NCBI GenBank assembly: GCA_021292165.1
Contig: CM037876.1
Span: 38,364,575 to 38,428,574, forward strand
Origin: Shinisaurus crocodilurus
Lineage: Eukaryota > Chordata > Lepidosauria > Squamata > Shinisauridae
Direction: 5' to 3'
DNA length: 64,000 bases
The number at the start of each line of letters is the position of its first letter. Within the stretch, counting starts at the first letter, position 1. Positions 44,201 to 52,001 of the stretch are shown piece by piece. Below the pieces are notes generated by a model. That model was not told the origin of the DNA. It did not search any database and saw only the letters and a program-made list of their open reading frames with translations. The position numbers and the translations under genes are program-made.

Positions 44201-47189
44201 TAAACAGAATTTTGTGTTCTGCCTACACTGCTGGTGGAATGGATTCCGTTCCCTTCGCCTCTGTGTGCCCTCTAAATCTGCTCCAGCAAGTTGGGGGACT
44301 TTCTGGAGCTGATTTTGGGGCAGAGTAAGAGAAGAGGAAACCCTTTTCAGGCCTTGGAACCCAGAGTTTTAAAAACTTTTTAAAAAGTTGCTCGCAATTA
44401 TAGTTTACAGAGAAGAGTTTTTAAATGTTTTACATGAGCTAGTTAAGACAAAACCTGGAGGAACAGGCTGGACAAGACTTTAAAGAAGATAGGCTTAATT
44501 AGTATTCAACGCACGCTCTGTCATGGCTACTACTCTCTCTGTTCATGATCTTACTGGTTTTCTAAAACCATCCCTTCATAATCCTTGCCAAAACATTGTT
44601 TTTGAAAGCTAAATCCTGAAAATGTAAGCTTTATTGTATCTGATGAATTGAGCTCCAGTCTACAAAAGCTTATGCTGTAATAAGTTAGTCTTTAAGGTGC
44701 CACAAGACTCTTTGTTGTTTTTGCTTCAACAGACTAACACAGCTACCCCTCTGGAAACAATAAATCTTGCAAAGCAAATAACCACATGTAAGCAAATTTT
44801 TGCCTAATAGGCATAATGTAACCTGAGCCAGTTTTTGGGCTTCCTTGCTGTGGAACACGGGTTTAAATCAGAGATAAGCAGAGATCAGAGATAAAGAAAC
44901 AATTGTGTTGGGATGCTGGGACAATCCCAACAAGATCCTTTCCTAGTGACCTCTAAGCAACCGAGATCACTGCTTTACTGCTGCTAGCTGTGGCAGTAAA
45001 GCAGTGATAAGCTCTTGTGTGTCTGTCTGTGTCTCCACCCACATCCCCGTGTGCGTGGTCCCAAGACACCCTGGCAACATCAGATTTGGCTCTCATGGCC
45101 CAAAAAGTTGTGCACCCCTGCTGTAGAATCTAGACTGCTTTTGTTTGTATGGAATGTATGCATTTCTAGTGAGAGGTCACTATACATGTAAGTATCTTGA
45201 GGGAAAGAAGCTTTAACAATAGTACACTACACTTGAATAAGAAATAATCCTGGTGTCCATACCGATCCTGGTGTCCATAGTAAAATATTGGCAATGCAGA
45301 ATGGTGAACAAATAGGTCTCGAAAATATTGTGTCTCCAGTTTATTCACATACATAGGAAATATGCTCTGCCGTTCCCCTTTCATCTTTGTTGTCTATGTA
45401 ATTGATGTAGTATGTCATTAGTACCAGTTAGAAAGGGGTTCCATTTGACCCTCAGCCAGGGATGCTGCAAGTATCTATGACTTTTCATTTCCTGAAACAA
45501 AAATGGTAAATTAGCCACCTTTAGCACTAATCTGGTAAGTGGAAAGGCAGAATATAAATTATTAAAATAAATAAATAAATACCTGAATATGCAAATGAAG
45601 CAACATGTTAACAGGTAGCAATATGTTGCCCAAGATTATCCAGTTGTGCTGTTCTATAGAATAAAGAAGGATGAGCAATAGCTGGTCTGTGTTGTACATG
45701 GTTTGTTCTAAAACCCACTTTCCAGGTACTAGCCACTTGGGGGCTTTTCCAGGGTGTGGGCAGCCTCTCCTCTTCCCCCCCCCCCCCCCGGTCAAGCAGT
45801 GATGTTGTTCACTGGACTCGCCCTTTTGGGGCCTCACCTCCCAGCCCCTCCATGACATCCAAGCAAGGCCTCATCAGTCAGTCACCAGGCAGGGAAATTC
45901 CAACAGGTTCACTTAGTCCTTGGATTGGGATGGATCTTTTTCTCATCACTGAGAGAGTTCTCTGCTCTATTCAGTGCTGCAAAATCTCCCAGTGCAGGTC
46001 CACATCTCTCACCTGCACATTCAACTTCCCCCCCCCTCCCCTTCAGCACTTTTGCAGTGCAGCATTGCAACTAGCCTATCGTGTTGCTCTTTGCCTCTTG
46101 GGCTACTCCCCTACCACAGCTAATTGGCTATTTGCTCCTGTGTTCTCCTCTTCCTCCCCGCCTCAGTCACCTAACAGCTGAAGAGTGGCAAGTCATGATT
46201 CCCTACCCCAAAAGCCTATACAAGTAGCCCAGATCACAGCAGCCAGCCCACGGCTAAAACAAACAACAACAAAGCGAAGCTAGAGAGCCCCTGCTGAGAG
46301 TGAGCAGCTACTGCAAAAAGGGAGAGATGTGGAGAGCTGCACATGAGGTGATCGGGAGCCACCAATGGCCCTCAGAACACTTCACTAGTCGTAGCTTATG
46401 ATAGTGCTAGTACCAAATAGGATACTGCCCTAGGTGTCCTGAATGGCAGTGGCAAGACGAACGAATAAGCAAAAACAGATGTGAAGGTTGTATATCCCTA
46501 CCTAGTGTTCATTTTCTCAGGAAAAAAGTTAAATGTAACCCAGTCAGCAAGGTTTCATTTCTTTGGCTACTACAGTCATGCCTTGGATTGAGAGCATAAT
46601 TCGTTCCGGAAATGTGCTTGTAATCCAAAACACTCTTATATCAAAACAAAATCCCCCCAAAAAAAAATCTGTACAGAAATTTTTAATTTAAGCCATACTA
46701 CAGTACTTGTATTGCAAGACGTCGCTTGTATATCAAGTTAAAAAAAATTAAATATTTAAAAATTTGCTTGTCTTGCAAAACGCTCTCAAACCAAGTTACT
46801 TGCAATCCAAGGTATTACTATATTTAATTCAAGATACATCTACTTGAATCCCTAAACTGTTGGAAGACAAATAGATAATAGAACCCGAATATATTGCTTT
46901 TAAAACAATTTCTTAAATTGCAGGTATGAACAGAATGATCCCATTGCGAGAACGTTCAAAAACAGAAGAAGATATACTTCGAGCAGCACTAAAATTTAGC
47001 GGCAAGAAAACTGGAAGTAATCCAACTTCTGCCTCTGATGACTCTAATGGTTTAGAATGGGAGAATGATTTTGTTAGTGCTGAAATGGATGATAATGGCA
47101 ACTCTGAATATGCTGGATTTGTAAACCCTGTTTTAGAACTCTCTGCATCAGACAAAAAAAAATCTGATGCTGATCAACAGGACAGATAA
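23784..47189 (+). CDS. AP1AR: AP1AR, gadkin/gamma-BAR (10 coding exons, 300 aa)
   Basis: Gadkin is a peripheral membrane protein of trans-Golgi and endosomal vesicles. In mammals it links AP-1 to kinesin-1 and restrains ARP2/3. Joined exons: 23784-23866, 30113-30161, 30668-30694, 34193-34218, 35059-35155, 37287-37385, 39822-39874, 40719-40792, 42257-42385, 46924-47189. All introns are GT-AG and the total is 903 nt. The product has a lipidation-type N-terminus (MGN, Cys10-Cys11), a conserved FENLVESDE block (45-53), a charged coiled coil (about 66-135), then two acidic tryptophan motifs, LEWEDEEG (206-213) and LEWENDF (256-262). The mammalian protein is about 302 residues, so length agrees. 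The C-terminal third is nearly identical to the mammalian form as I remember it; residues 128-150 are most divergent. The start is set by Kozak context (GCCATGG) and match to the mammalian N-terminus. Gene structure and identity are confident; interaction roles come from family knowledge. Confidence 0.95.
24676..24780 (-). mobile_element. CR1 3' end, minus strand
   Basis: Begins TCATAGAATCATAGAA (the reverse of the CR1 terminal repeat), followed by 'gttggaaggggcctataaggccatcgagtccaaccccctgctc', the reverse of the CR1 3' UTR seen at 10170-10255. Only the tail is present. Confidence 0.8.
25852..26010 (-). mobile_element. Sauria-type SINE, minus strand, truncated
   Basis: Reverse of the SINE tail and body: 'tttatatcccgcctttcattcaggg...ccattttatcctcaagcaaccctgtgaagtaggttaggctgagagtcagtgac'. 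The tRNA head is lost. Confidence 0.75.
26203..26264. repeat. (ATG)n trinucleotide repeat in intron 1
   Basis: About 20 uninterrupted ATG/GAT units, likely polymorphic. Confidence 0.95.
26656..26800. mobile_element. Palindromic Harbinger-like MITE, copy 4
   Basis: 145 bp, GGGTGCAATCC to GGTTTGCACCC, flanked on both sides by TTA (26653-26655, 26801-26803). Confidence 0.8.
27654..28145 (+). mobile_element. hAT element with exact 8-bp TSD and internal hairpin
   Basis: Starts CAGGGGTCTTCAAACTAAGGC and ends AAAAAGTTTGAGGACCTCTG. AACTATAC is duplicated exactly at 27646-27653 and 28146-28153. Inside are a LINE/SINE-type tail (gtaaaccgcccagagagctttggctattgggcggtataaa then AATA repeats, about 27895-27970) and a hairpin at 27994-28060. 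No transposase is encoded. It lies in AP1AR intron 1. Confidence 0.88.
27994..28060. repeat. Near-perfect hairpin inside hAT element
   Basis: TGAACGAATGGATCAAAT, an A-run and GGACC are mirrored by GGTCC, a T-run and ATTTGATCCATTCGTTCA, with TG at the centre. The runs differ by one base (9 A, 10 T). Weaker pairing continues outward for about 10 bp. Confidence 0.85.
28160..28375 (-). repeat. Dispersed LINE-tail-like repeat, minus
   Basis: Reverse copy of the 2515-2760 family: 'agagccatgctgaatcgga...ccagcattctgttcacacagtaaccaaccagttgcttgtggaaag...gcagaggtaaactgatcctggaggt'. Confidence 0.5.
28797..29080 (+). repeat. Dispersed element, also at 41921-42160
   Basis: Shares 'gagatccag(t/c)(g/a)gag...ctccc', 'atccccCAACCCTCCAGA(t/g)CAG' and 'tgctc(t/c)cagaaactctgaat' blocks with 41921-42160. 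The ends (gtttagatccagag / tctgaatccaaccc) are weakly inverted, suggesting an old DNA transposon. Confidence 0.45.
30113..30161 (+). CDS. AP1AR: AP1AR coding exon 2
   Basis: Acceptor CCTAG|A, donor GAG|GTGAGT. Completes Gly28 and encodes SKYFRTCSTGEHFTIE (29-44), which matches the mammalian segment after the glycine run. It is too short and out of phase to appear as an open frame. Confidence 0.93.
30273..30406. mobile_element. Palindromic Harbinger-like MITE, copy 5 (intron 2)
   Basis: 134 bp, GGGTGCAATCC to GGATTGCTCCC, flanked by TTA on both sides (30270-30272, 30407-30409). It makes up over a quarter of the 506-bp intron 2. Confidence 0.82.
30668..30694 (+). CDS. AP1AR: AP1AR coding exon 3 (27-nt microexon)
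   Basis: Acceptor TTTGCAG, donor GAG|GTAAGT. Encodes FENLVESDE (45-53), identical to the mammalian residues as I recall them. Phase 0 on both sides, so skipping would keep the frame. Confidence 0.94.
30950..31020. repeat. (GT)n-(GA)n microsatellite
   Basis: GTGTGT run at 30961-30979 followed by GAGAGA to about 31003. A minus-strand LINE/SINE-type tail fragment (tttctatactgcccaatagccgaagctctctgggcag) lies just upstream at 30767-30810. Confidence 0.85.
31105..31320 (+). mobile_element. Old tRNA-derived SINE (MIR/Sauria-like)
   Basis: 'tggtttgaatcttgcctctgcc...ggccttaggcaagccactttctcattgtctcag...gggggataatatactgactta' has the SINE order of box B, core and ATAATA region. It is strongly diverged and lacks the AATA tail. 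Confidence 0.55.
31606..31712. mobile_element. AT-rich palindromic MITE
   Basis: CAGGGTTGCAAAA ... TTGCAACCCTG, filled with mirrored ATGATTT/AAATCAT units. Similar AAATCAATGATTT sequence lies at 31400-31470. No target duplication is clear. Confidence 0.55.
32131..32594 (+). mobile_element. Sauria-type SINE pieces nested in the hAT copy
   Basis: 'gggtcagtcactgactctcagcctaacctacc' appears with a short local expansion of CCTAACCTA, then the Bov-B-like tail and AATA run to about 32302. A second tail (aaaaaaggcggggtataaa) is at 32550-32594. AGAATACCCATGT is tandemly repeated at about 32460-32490. Confidence 0.7.
32640..33330. other. GC-rich insert of unknown origin in hAT copy
   Basis: About 690 bp of very high G+C and CpG inside an AT-rich intron. 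Several open frames exist on both strands, including 200 codons from 32613 on the + strand. None matches a family I know, and the GC bias alone would create them. On the minus strand a GTGAGC donor-like site (32926-32921) follows an open stretch. It could be a captured CpG-island first exon; this is inference. Confidence 0.5.
33150..33300. repeat. 73-bp near-perfect fold-back, 5-nt spacer
   Basis: Arms 33150-33222 and 33228-33300 are reverse complements except at two positions, around the spacer GTTTA. Weaker complementarity (ctggacccgccg) continues outside. The two strands therefore show the same short peptide in their open frames, which is not evidence for a gene. Confidence 0.9.
34193..34218 (+). 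CDS. AP1AR: AP1AR coding exon 4 (26-nt microexon)
   Basis: Acceptor TTTTTACAG, donor AAAG|GTAAGA. Encodes GESPGSSQ (54-61) and two bases of Arg62. The serine-rich stretch is conserved in mammals. A run of 15 C lies 33 nt downstream (34252-34266). Confidence 0.92.
34252..34266 (+). repeat. Poly(C) tract after exon 4
   Basis: Fifteen consecutive C residues in intron 4, close to the donor of the 26-nt exon. Confidence 0.95.
34776..34998. mobile_element. TIR element in intron 4
   Basis: GGGTTGGATTCAGCCC at the left and GGATACAACCCAGCCC at the right are inverted ends. It lies 60 bp upstream of exon 5. A left-end-like sequence also occurs at 34575 (gctggattcaggcc). No transposase. Confidence 0.5.
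35059..35155 (+). CDS. AP1AR: AP1AR coding exon 5
   Basis: Acceptor TTCTTCAG, donor GAG|GTAAGC. Completes Arg62 and encodes residues 63-94, beginning PLTEEEIAHLRERHYNSI and rich in Lys, Glu and Gln: the first part of the coiled coil. The open frame starting upstream at 34856 is intronic. Confidence 0.95.
35795..35870 (+). mobile_element. CR1 3' terminal fragment
   Basis: 'ttgagcagagggttggacttgatggccttacagg...ttctatgattctgtgg' is the CR1 3' UTR end, as at 10170-10255. Confidence 0.75.
35871..37286 (+). other. AP1AR: AP1AR intron 5, 3' part
   Basis: About 35920-36210 resembles an L2-like LINE 3' region (ttctggaaccccacttgtggaactctctcc...taggcaccaggcaaagacc). The rest is AT-rich and unremarkable up to the acceptor ATATACAG. 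Confidence 0.45.
37287..37385 (+). CDS. AP1AR: AP1AR coding exon 6
   Basis: Acceptor ATATACAG, donor GAG|GTGAGG. Encodes residues 95-127, with LAIQEEKLRLEEETLYAAQR followed by an Ala/Lys/Arg-rich end; the heart of the coiled coil and nearly the same as in mammals. Confidence 0.96.
37925..38130 (+). mobile_element. Sauria-type SINE, diverged
   Basis: 'gtgatgtagtggttagtgtcaaactagaattggagaagc...cctcacagtgttgtgaggataaaaa...ctccttggtggaaaggcaagata' keeps the head, core and tail order with many changes. Confidence 0.55.
38131..39821 (+). other. AP1AR: AP1AR intron 6, 3' part
   Basis: No clear repeat ends or additional exon seen. The palindromic-looking 'aaccatggtttgttgg...tggtttgcaaaccacc' region (38395-38600) may be an old MITE. 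Confidence 0.35.
39822..39874 (+). CDS. AP1AR: AP1AR coding exon 7
   Basis: Acceptor TTTTGTTAG, donor AAAG|GTAAGA. Encodes QQRLQRLAQRANSGDTQ (128-144) and two bases of Ser145. This is the least conserved exon of the gene, but boundaries and phase join exons 6 and 8 cleanly. Confidence 0.88.
40719..40792 (+). CDS. AP1AR: AP1AR coding exon 8
   Basis: Acceptor CTTTTACAG, donor AGCA|GTAAGT. Completes Ser145 and encodes SATEEDFDSYLRNVKLQYEA and the following FRSS (146-169), plus the first base of Arg170. Similar to the mammalian EDDFESCLRN region. Confidence 0.94.
41110..41580 (-). mobile_element. L2/CR1-group LINE 3' end, minus strand
   Basis: The minus frame contains RAFSVAAPNLWNSLPSDLRH, then PSLISFRHALKTWLFRREYG, the characteristic L2-like reverse transcriptase tail. 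The 3' UTR (gactggccagatgggcgattc) and AATA tail lie at the left end. Same family as 13160-13531, better preserved. Just upstream (40958-41100) is a GC-rich scrap beginning with a hAT-like GGGGTGGGCGATCC. Confidence 0.75.
41921..42160 (+). repeat. Dispersed element, relative of 28797-29080
   Basis: Shares the 'gagatcccccaaccctccagagcag' and 'ctcccagaaactctgaat' blocks with the intron 1 copy. No coding frame. Confidence 0.45.
42257..42385 (+). CDS. AP1AR: AP1AR coding exon 9
   Basis: Acceptor TGATCACAG, donor GAAG|GTACTC, the weakest donor of the gene. Completes Arg170 and encodes residues 171-212, including SSDATVLTPNTESSCDLMTK and the acidic tryptophan motif LEWEDEE (Trp208). Tryptophan-acidic motifs of this kind bind kinesin light chain in other cargo adaptors, and gadkin is a known kinesin-1 partner. 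Confidence 0.96.
42431..42664 (-). mobile_element. Sauria-type SINE, minus, near full length
   Basis: Reverse of the full SINE: the (AATA)-type tail at left, 'ccaggcggcttacataatcctcc', the body, box B reversed (ggactagaacccagattt) and the head 'acgccacactggctc' at right. It starts about 50 bp after exon 9. Confidence 0.85.
43015..43042. repeat. (GT)n microsatellite
   Basis: Fourteen GT units in intron 9. Confidence 0.95.
43052..43848. mobile_element. DNA transposon derivative with subterminal repeats
   Basis: Left end 'ctgggtttgcacgacatgataacccat' and right end 'atggcttagcatgtcatgtgaatgcagcca' are imperfect inverted ends. The motif GGGTTGTC(a/g)TGTCATCCAAAC is repeated at about 43103-43124 and 43215-43236. 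No transposase frame is intact. Confidence 0.5.
44630..44770 (+). mobile_element. Retroelement 3' tail (class uncertain)
   Basis: 'ctccagtctacaaaagcttatgctgtaataa...ttagtctttaaggtgccacaagactc...caacagactaacacagctacccctctg' is a sequence I recognise as a common reptile retroelement tail. I cannot say from sequence alone whether it is Penelope-like or a LINE. Confidence 0.5.
44771..46572 (+). other. AP1AR: AP1AR intron 9, middle part
   Basis: Contains a hAT-like right end (aaaagttgtgcacccctgc, about 45100-45120), an AATA tail at 45565-45580, a poly(C) run at about 45776-45789 and pyrimidine-rich sequence at 45760-46170. No exon was found between exons 9 and 10; the phases require none. Confidence 0.45.
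46573..46820. mobile_element. Tc1/mariner-type MITE, copy 1 (intron 9)
   Basis: Starts CAGTCATGCCTTGGATTG and ends CAATCCAAGGTATTACTA, flanked by TA on both sides. The arms carry GAGAGCATAATTCGTTCCGG and GCTTGTCTTGCAAAACGCTC. 248 bp, no coding capacity. It ends about 100 bp before exon 10. Confidence 0.8.
46924..47189 (+). CDS. AP1AR: AP1AR coding exon 10 (terminal)
   Basis: Acceptor AATTGCAG. Completes Gly213 and encodes residues 214-300 to TAA 47187-47189. It includes MNRMIPLRERSKTEEDILRA, then the LEWENDF motif (256-262, Trp258) and the acidic SAEMDDNGNSEY. The acidic-aromatic segment is of the type that binds the AP-1 gamma ear and, in gadkin, ARP2/3. The final ten residues differ from mammals. 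Confidence 0.97.
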
Positions 47190-49009
47190 TGAAATCATGT
47201 GGCCCTTGGCTATCAGACCAAATGGTTGAAGTTGGACAAAAACCTACAAATCTGTATTGTGCACAATCCCCCCCAATCATTGCTGCTGCACAGCCTCCTT
47301 TAAAATAAGGGAAGTTGCACAGTGACAGTACTTGGTGAACTGAGCTCCACATTTCTTCTAGAAAAAGAAGGAAAACATGTTATAATGTATGTCAGTTAAA
47401 GAATGAGAGTATGGTTTGCTTTCTGAATTCAAAATTGTAAGTGCAATTTTAACATCTACCTTTGAACTTTTATGAAAATACTTGAGTGATTCTGTTGTGT
47501 CTATTCTTGGGTTTTAGCATACAATTGTCTGCACTAAATGAAGCATTGCAGCTTGATGTTTTAATTGGTGATCTTGTTCTATCTGATTTCTTTAAATATT
47601 AACATTGACATAATTCCAATAGGAAGTCTATTTAACACCTTAATACTTGAATGATAAAACTAGACAGCAATTTTATAACTTTGTTTTAATTTTTTCTGTT
47701 CAATTTGTTCTAAAAATGAAGTGAATTTTACATGTGAAATTGATCTTTACCTCTTCCAATTTATTTACATTATTAAAATGATCAGATCTCAAGCACAGTA
47801 CCTCTCATACTTAAAAAGAGGTTGTCAAAAGCATCATATAAGACAAGATGAGCTATGAATAGAGAAGTATGGTAGAAAACTTCGAAGACATCTTCTCTAT
47901 TTAAAACACCGAAAACTATAATGAAGGTTTTTGTAAGTAATACTTTAGAGAACCAAAGGTTCTATTTTTACCCCAACTTGAAATGCCAAATATAAAGGTT
48001 TTAATTGCATATGTTTTTGAGTTGTACAAAATTAATTTTGTTTAACAGTTGCTAACTTGATAGTAGCTGATATTAATAGCTAAAACTGAAAAAATAGTGC
48101 TCTTTTGAAGTGGAAGACAGAAAGCATACTACTTTCTGTGGATGTATTAATGCAAACTGGTATTCCAATTCAAATATATCTTTCCCAAGTGTGTAAAACT
48201 TTCCATTCATGTAACTAATTAAGATTAGTGATAAAATAGTAACTTAATCAATTTTAATTACAGTTGAAAGATGGAGAGTGATGTTGCCCATATATTTTAT
48301 TTCTATTACGAAGAGTCCTTTGGATTTTAATTCTCAAGAGAACTCCTTAGTGCTGGTTATAATTTTTTGGATATTTGTGTGGCTGCAGAAAAACTATCTT
48401 CCTATGAAATGGTTTTGGGTTGTTGTTTTTTGTTGTTTTCCTGAAAAGAAACCTGCTTTTGGAATGTTGCTTGCTCTTTAATAATACACCAGTGTATATG
48501 TCTGCCACACACATACTTGATTCGTAGCAAACCTGAATATTGCAGAGTTCAGCGGTGCAGTAGATTGGGGAGTAACAGTACTTATTTTGCATGATTGCCT
48601 CCTTCTTGAGTTGCTGGATTACACATTGTCCTTCTATTCCTACTGAAGGGACTTCTCCTTTCTAGCTTCCTGAAAGGAGGATAAAAGTTGCTTGCAGTGT
48701 GTGTATAAGAATGAAGCTACCGGTATGTGAATGTGTACAAGTAGGGCCATGACTCTTGGCAGCAGCTGCTACAGCAAAAAGAAAAACAAAACAGCAGCCC
48801 AGAAATTAATTGATCAGCATTAGTTGAGGTATACCTTTCCTGCTGAAGCTTTGCTACCAATGGCAACTCTCTGTTATGTCCACCAGCTGAAACACATACA
48901 CTGACCAATAATGGCAACACTTGGACTCAATTTCAGCATCTGTCCCTCTACTGCCCTGTAATATACCTTCATTACAGTTGCTTTATCATCCATTAATTTT
49001 CCTCTTGTG

Positions 49010-49146
49010 TAGCCTTCCCCAACCTGATGCACTCCAGACATTTTGGACTATGATTCCCATTATTCCCAGCTAGTATGGCTGATAGTTAGGGATTATGAAA
49101 GTTGTACGTTCAAAACATCTGGAGGGCACCAGGCTGAGGAAGGCTG
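49010..49146. mobile_element. hAT-type MITE within AP1AR 3' UTR
   Basis: Starts (T)AGCCTTCCCCAACCTGATGC and ends CAGGCTGAGGAAGGCTG, with the TTTTGGACTATGATTCCCAT core. The flanks CTCTTGTG (49002-49009) and CTCTTGTT (49147-49154) match at 7 of 8 bases, so the insertion is old but legible. Confidence 0.72.
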
Positions 49147-49653
49147 CTCTTGTTTCTCCTGTCCGATTTACCTTTTCTTGCTCCCATGATTGTGATTAAT
49201 TTATAGAACTTGATTCCAGACTCAGAATGTTCACTTTTTTTAACATACTACTCACTGCCCCAATAATATATTATGGATGTTAAGTGGTCAGTGGCAGTAA
49301 ACAAATTATCAAATGTTTGTATAGCTATTCAACCCATGTAATATGCCAAGATCACTATAGATTGATTTCTTTCCCTGTGCCTTTTATGTTTAAAAAAAGA
49401 CAGATATTGACCATATGTACATATGACAGCTTACACAGCTTAACCTTCCTTCATGTATTGCATTTCTTAAATTGAAGCTTTGTTGCTAAAAATATTTACA
49501 TGTTGAGCTCTACATTTTCAATGCCTGTAATATGCTTTATTATAAGAGATTTGTACACTTCAAATGTATATTTTTGGTTTGACATAAGCTACTGTGTCTC
49601 TTCCTGACTTTTTCATGTTATCAGTCCTTAAAGTTTAAATTTCTCAAGCTGTG

Positions 49654-49659
49654 AATAAA
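49654..49659 (+). terminator. AP1AR: AP1AR polyadenylation signal
   Basis: AATAAA in 'gctgtgAATAAAttttt', about 2.46 kb after the stop codon. It is the first canonical hexamer with a plausible downstream context that I noticed. Confidence 0.6.
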
Positions 49660-49989
49660 TTTTTTACACACTTGAAAACCAGCCTAATATTACTGCTCAT
49701 CTTGGAAGTTTAAGGTTACGTTACCCCATTCTTCCTGTTATGGGGAAAACAGTTGAGTTGGTGAACTTTCTCTCAAGTTCACTTTATTGGTTGGGCTGCT
49801 TCATCTTGATGCTTTCAATCATCTTGTGAATTGATAAACTTCTGGGGGGGGGGAGTCCCCTGCCCCCGCGCCCAACAACCCAATTTTCTAAGAACATTAA
49901 AAAAAAAACACCTGTTGGATTAAAAGCAATGTTTCCATCTAGTCCTGTTTCTATATTGACCAACCAGATGCCTCTGCAAAGCCCAAGTA

Positions 49990-50238
49990 CAGTCATGCCT
50001 TGGATTGAGAGCATAATTCGTTCCGGAAACGTGCTTGTAATCCAAAACACTCTTATATCAAAACGAAATCTCCCCCCCAAAAATTGTAGAGATTTTTAAT
50101 TTAAGCCATACTACAGTACTTGTATTGCAAGACGTCGCTTGTATATCAAGTCAAAAAAATAATAATAAATATTTTAAAATTTGCTTGTCTTGCAAAACGC
50201 TCTCAAACCAAGTTACTTGCAATCCCAAGGTATTACTG
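49990..50238 (+). mobile_element. Tc1/mariner-type MITE, copy 2
   Basis: CAGTCATGCCTTGGATTG ... GGTATTACTG, flanked by TA/TA. Same family as 46573-46820 and in the same orientation. Confidence 0.82.
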
Positions 50239-50297
50239 TAGCTGATAATGGTAAGATGTATACAGCCATCATAATTAGCAGTCATGAATAGATTTAG

Positions 50298-50385
50298 GGT
50301 GCAATCTTATACACACCTGGGAATAAGTCCCATTGAACTCAATGGGATTTACTTCTCAGAAGATCTACAAAGGATTGTGCTGTTC
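50298..50385. mobile_element. ~85-bp palindromic MITE
   Basis: GGGTGCAATCTTATACACAC ... AAAGGATTGTGCTG around 'aagtcccattgaactcaatgggattta'. Other copies are at about 25330 and 25612, with partial ones near 6160 and 15540. The ends resemble those of the 134-bp family. Confidence 0.6.
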
Positions 50386-50502
50386 TCCATGAATTTGTCT
50401 AAATCCCTTTTAAAACTGTTTAAGGTAGAGTGGTAGCAAAATCCACAAATGTATGTGCTATGTGAAGAACTATCTTGCCTGTAGGCACTAAGGTTGGCTA
50501 TA

Positions 50503-50753
50503 CAGTAATAACTTGTCTTGCAAGTAACTTGGTTTGAGAGCATTTTGCAAGACAAGCAAATTTTAAAATATTTATTTAAAAATTTTTTTACTTGATATAC
50601 AAGCAACGTCTTGCAATACAAGTACCGTAGTACGGCTTAAATTAAAAATCTCTGTACAAATATTTTTTGACGGATTTCGTTTTGATATAAGAGTATTTTG
50701 GATTACAAGCACATCTCCGGAACGAATTATGCTCTCAATCCAAGGCATGACTG
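50503..50753 (-). mobile_element. Tc1/mariner-type MITE, copy 3 (inverted)
   Basis: CAGTAATAACTTGTC ... CAAGGCATGACTG, flanked by TA/TA, in the opposite orientation to copy 2 and 264 bp away from it. Confidence 0.82.
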
Positions 50754-50755
50754 TA

Positions 50756-51257
50756 GCTGCAAGTACAATAAACACTGCCAAGTAAACATCTTTAAAGCTC
50801 ATGACGTATGATTTAAAGCTGCAATTACATAGTATCATGCCAACAGTTATTGCAAGATGGGTTCTCTTATGGTTTGGTAATTAGTTAAAAGAGGAAGCAG
50901 AGACTAATCATAAATGGACTGATTGGGATCATTAGGAAAGGGATCAAAAATAAAGCTGCCAATATTATTCCTTCATACAAATCTACTGTGCACAGTTTTG
51001 TTTGCCATATCTCAAAAAGAATATTATAGAGCTGGAAAAGGTGCAGGAAAGGCCAACTAGAATGGAGCAACTCTCCTACAAGTGAAGGCTGCAACATGTG
51101 GGACTTTTTGGTTTAGAAAAAAAGATGAGTAAGAGGACATGCCTGAGGTACAGTATATAAAATCATGCATGGTATAGGAAAAGTAGATTGGACTAAAATT
51201 CTCCGTCAATACTAGAACTCAGGGTCTAGTATTATAACTCTGGAATTAGACAACTTT
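50756..51257. other. Intergenic, no gene seen
   Basis: About 51010-51180 resembles a LINE 3' region, a degraded CR1-like 'gagctggaaaaggtgcaggaaaggccaactagaatg' block. No open frame of note. Confidence 0.4.
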
Positions 51258-51470
51258 ATGGAGAGTAAGGGTATCAATGGCTACTAATTATGATGACTAT
51301 GTATTGCATCCAGGATCAGAGGCAACAGGCCTCTGAATACTGGTTGCTGGGGAACACTAGCAGGGAGGGTACTATTGCCCTCATGTCCTGCTTGTGGGCT
51401 TCCCAGAAGCATCTGGCCACTGAGAAACAGGATACTGGGCTACATAGGCTTTTGGGCTTTCACATTCATC
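51258..51470 (+). repeat. Dispersed LINE-tail-like repeat
   Basis: 'gaggcaacaggcctctgaatactggttgctggggaacac...tcctgcttgtgggcttcccagaagcatctggccactgagaaacaggatactgggctacataggc': same family as 2515-2760, better preserved. Confidence 0.55.
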
Positions 51471-51507
51471 CTTAATACAGCATTCCTCATCCTTGATATA
51501 TAATCAA

Positions 51508-51793
51508 ATAAAAGATACAGGGTTGAATCTAGATTAACACGTGTATGCAGGCTGGTGGAAATTGACTTCCGCCACACCCCTAAAAAGGCTCTTCTGAAAG
51601 TCTGAGAAACCTGTTGAATGGTGTGCACTGTGTGCTGCAGGGTACTATGGGGGGGGGGGGAGTTCCCTGAAAATCAAGCAGAGGTAGTCTGGAAGCAGGT
51701 CTTGGGGGGTGCTGTTGGTGGGGTGGAGGGTCAGTGAATTCAGCTTCCACCAGCCCCCTTACCCATGCAAAAACCTGGATCCAACCCACTGTG
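51508..51793. mobile_element. TIR element with poly(G) tract
   Basis: Left end CAGGGTTGAATCTAGATT and right end AACCTGGATCCAACCCACTG are inverted. Subterminal 'gcaggctggtggaaattgac' pairs with 'ttcagcttccaccagccccc'. A poly(G) run lies at about 51650-51661. Confidence 0.55.
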
Positions 51794-52001
51794 AATTTAG
51801 ACTACTCTTGGCATTTATAAGGAGAGTATGTACCGGTATGTAACTGAATCTACCATCTCTGGCATATTTTTGAAGGATAGTGACTTCTGCAAACTAAGGG
51901 TTTTCATCACCAACCTCAGTTTATGAAAAGACTTGAAATTTCTCAGTCACACACACACACAGTATCTTCACATACATTTTCCTGGACCACTTCCATAAAA
52001 C

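Larger units (their letters stand above)
47190..49680 (+). other. AP1AR: Probable AP1AR 3' UTR
   Basis: AT-rich unique sequence follows the stop without gene features. It contains a hAT MITE at 49010-49146 and ends near the canonical AATAAA at 49654-49659. Earlier weaker signals (for example ATTAAA near 47772) could give shorter messages. The true 3' end is not provable from sequence. Confidence 0.6.
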
